This document shows, piece after piece, positions 5,512-5,525 of a DNA stretch of 5,525 bases (within the stretch, counting starts at the first letter, position 1; every line of letters begins with the position of its first letter). The translations under genes and the position numbers were made by a program. A model generated the notes under the pieces. That model ran no database searches and was not told where the DNA came from. It worked only from the letters and a program-made list of their open reading frames with translations. This DNA comes from Thermoplasmatota archaeon (GTDB lineage Archaea; Thermoplasmatota; Penumbrarchaeia; Penumbrarchaeales; Penumbrarchaeaceae). The DNA lies in assembly GCA_030595585.1 (NCBI GenBank), contig JAUVCY010000149.1:1-5525 (forward strand), read 5' to 3'.

Positions 5512-5525
5512 CTCCATGCATTCAG

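Noticed and set aside
5512..5525. Possible second gene after tRNA-His
   Set aside because: Only 14 bases remain and they show no structure. CTCCA after C73 is not an encoded CCA tail in the right place.
1..5525. CRISPR array, insertion sequence, integrase or attachment site
   Set aside because: No spaced repeats, transposase-like protein or terminal inverted repeats were seen. The tRNA 3' end is not duplicated within the window as far as can be read by eye.

Overview
The window looks archaeal, most likely Thermoplasmatota (Euryarchaeota-related), although no phylogenetic marker is present. The signs are TATA-box-like elements about 25-33 nt upstream of starts, one placed for a leaderless transcript; a tRNA-His without an encoded CCA behind a TTTATATG box; secreted proteins with C-terminal membrane anchors, one with a PGFE motif like archaeal PGF-CTERM sorting signals; and strong GGAGG-type Shine-Dalgarno sites in the other genes. 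Coding DNA is GC-rich and the gaps are AT-richer.

Left half (1-2886, minus strand): a three-gene, tightly spaced run read right to left. First is a secreted, C-terminally anchored beta-sandwich protein (2886-1951). Its stop codon abuts the start of a large exported Ntn-hydrolase of the phospholipase B-like/C45 type (1950-163). Seven bases later comes a small zinc-ribbon protein that runs off the left edge (155-1). The first two are probably made together and both face outward from the membrane, which suggests a cell-surface hydrolase with a structural partner. The substrate cannot be read from sequence.

Middle (2887-3134): a divergent AT-rich promoter region. It holds a leaderless-type TATA element for the minus operon, candidate TATA elements for the plus-strand gene, and a short direct repeat.

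Right half (3135-5525, plus strand): an extended SDR protein related to nucleotide-sugar epimerases/4,6-dehydratases (3135-4256), with the catalytic Tyr and Lys apparently replaced and a proline-rich insertion. Then a NYN/LabA-type PIN-like domain protein (4377-4934), a small DUF457/YdjM-like membrane protein six bases downstream (4941-5375), and tRNA-His(GTG) with its own promoter element (5438-5511). The NYN and DUF457-like genes form a likely two-gene operon.

No mobile element, CRISPR array or rRNA was seen. The items most worth a second look are the SDR with a degenerate active site and the coupled surface hydrolase/anchor-protein pair.
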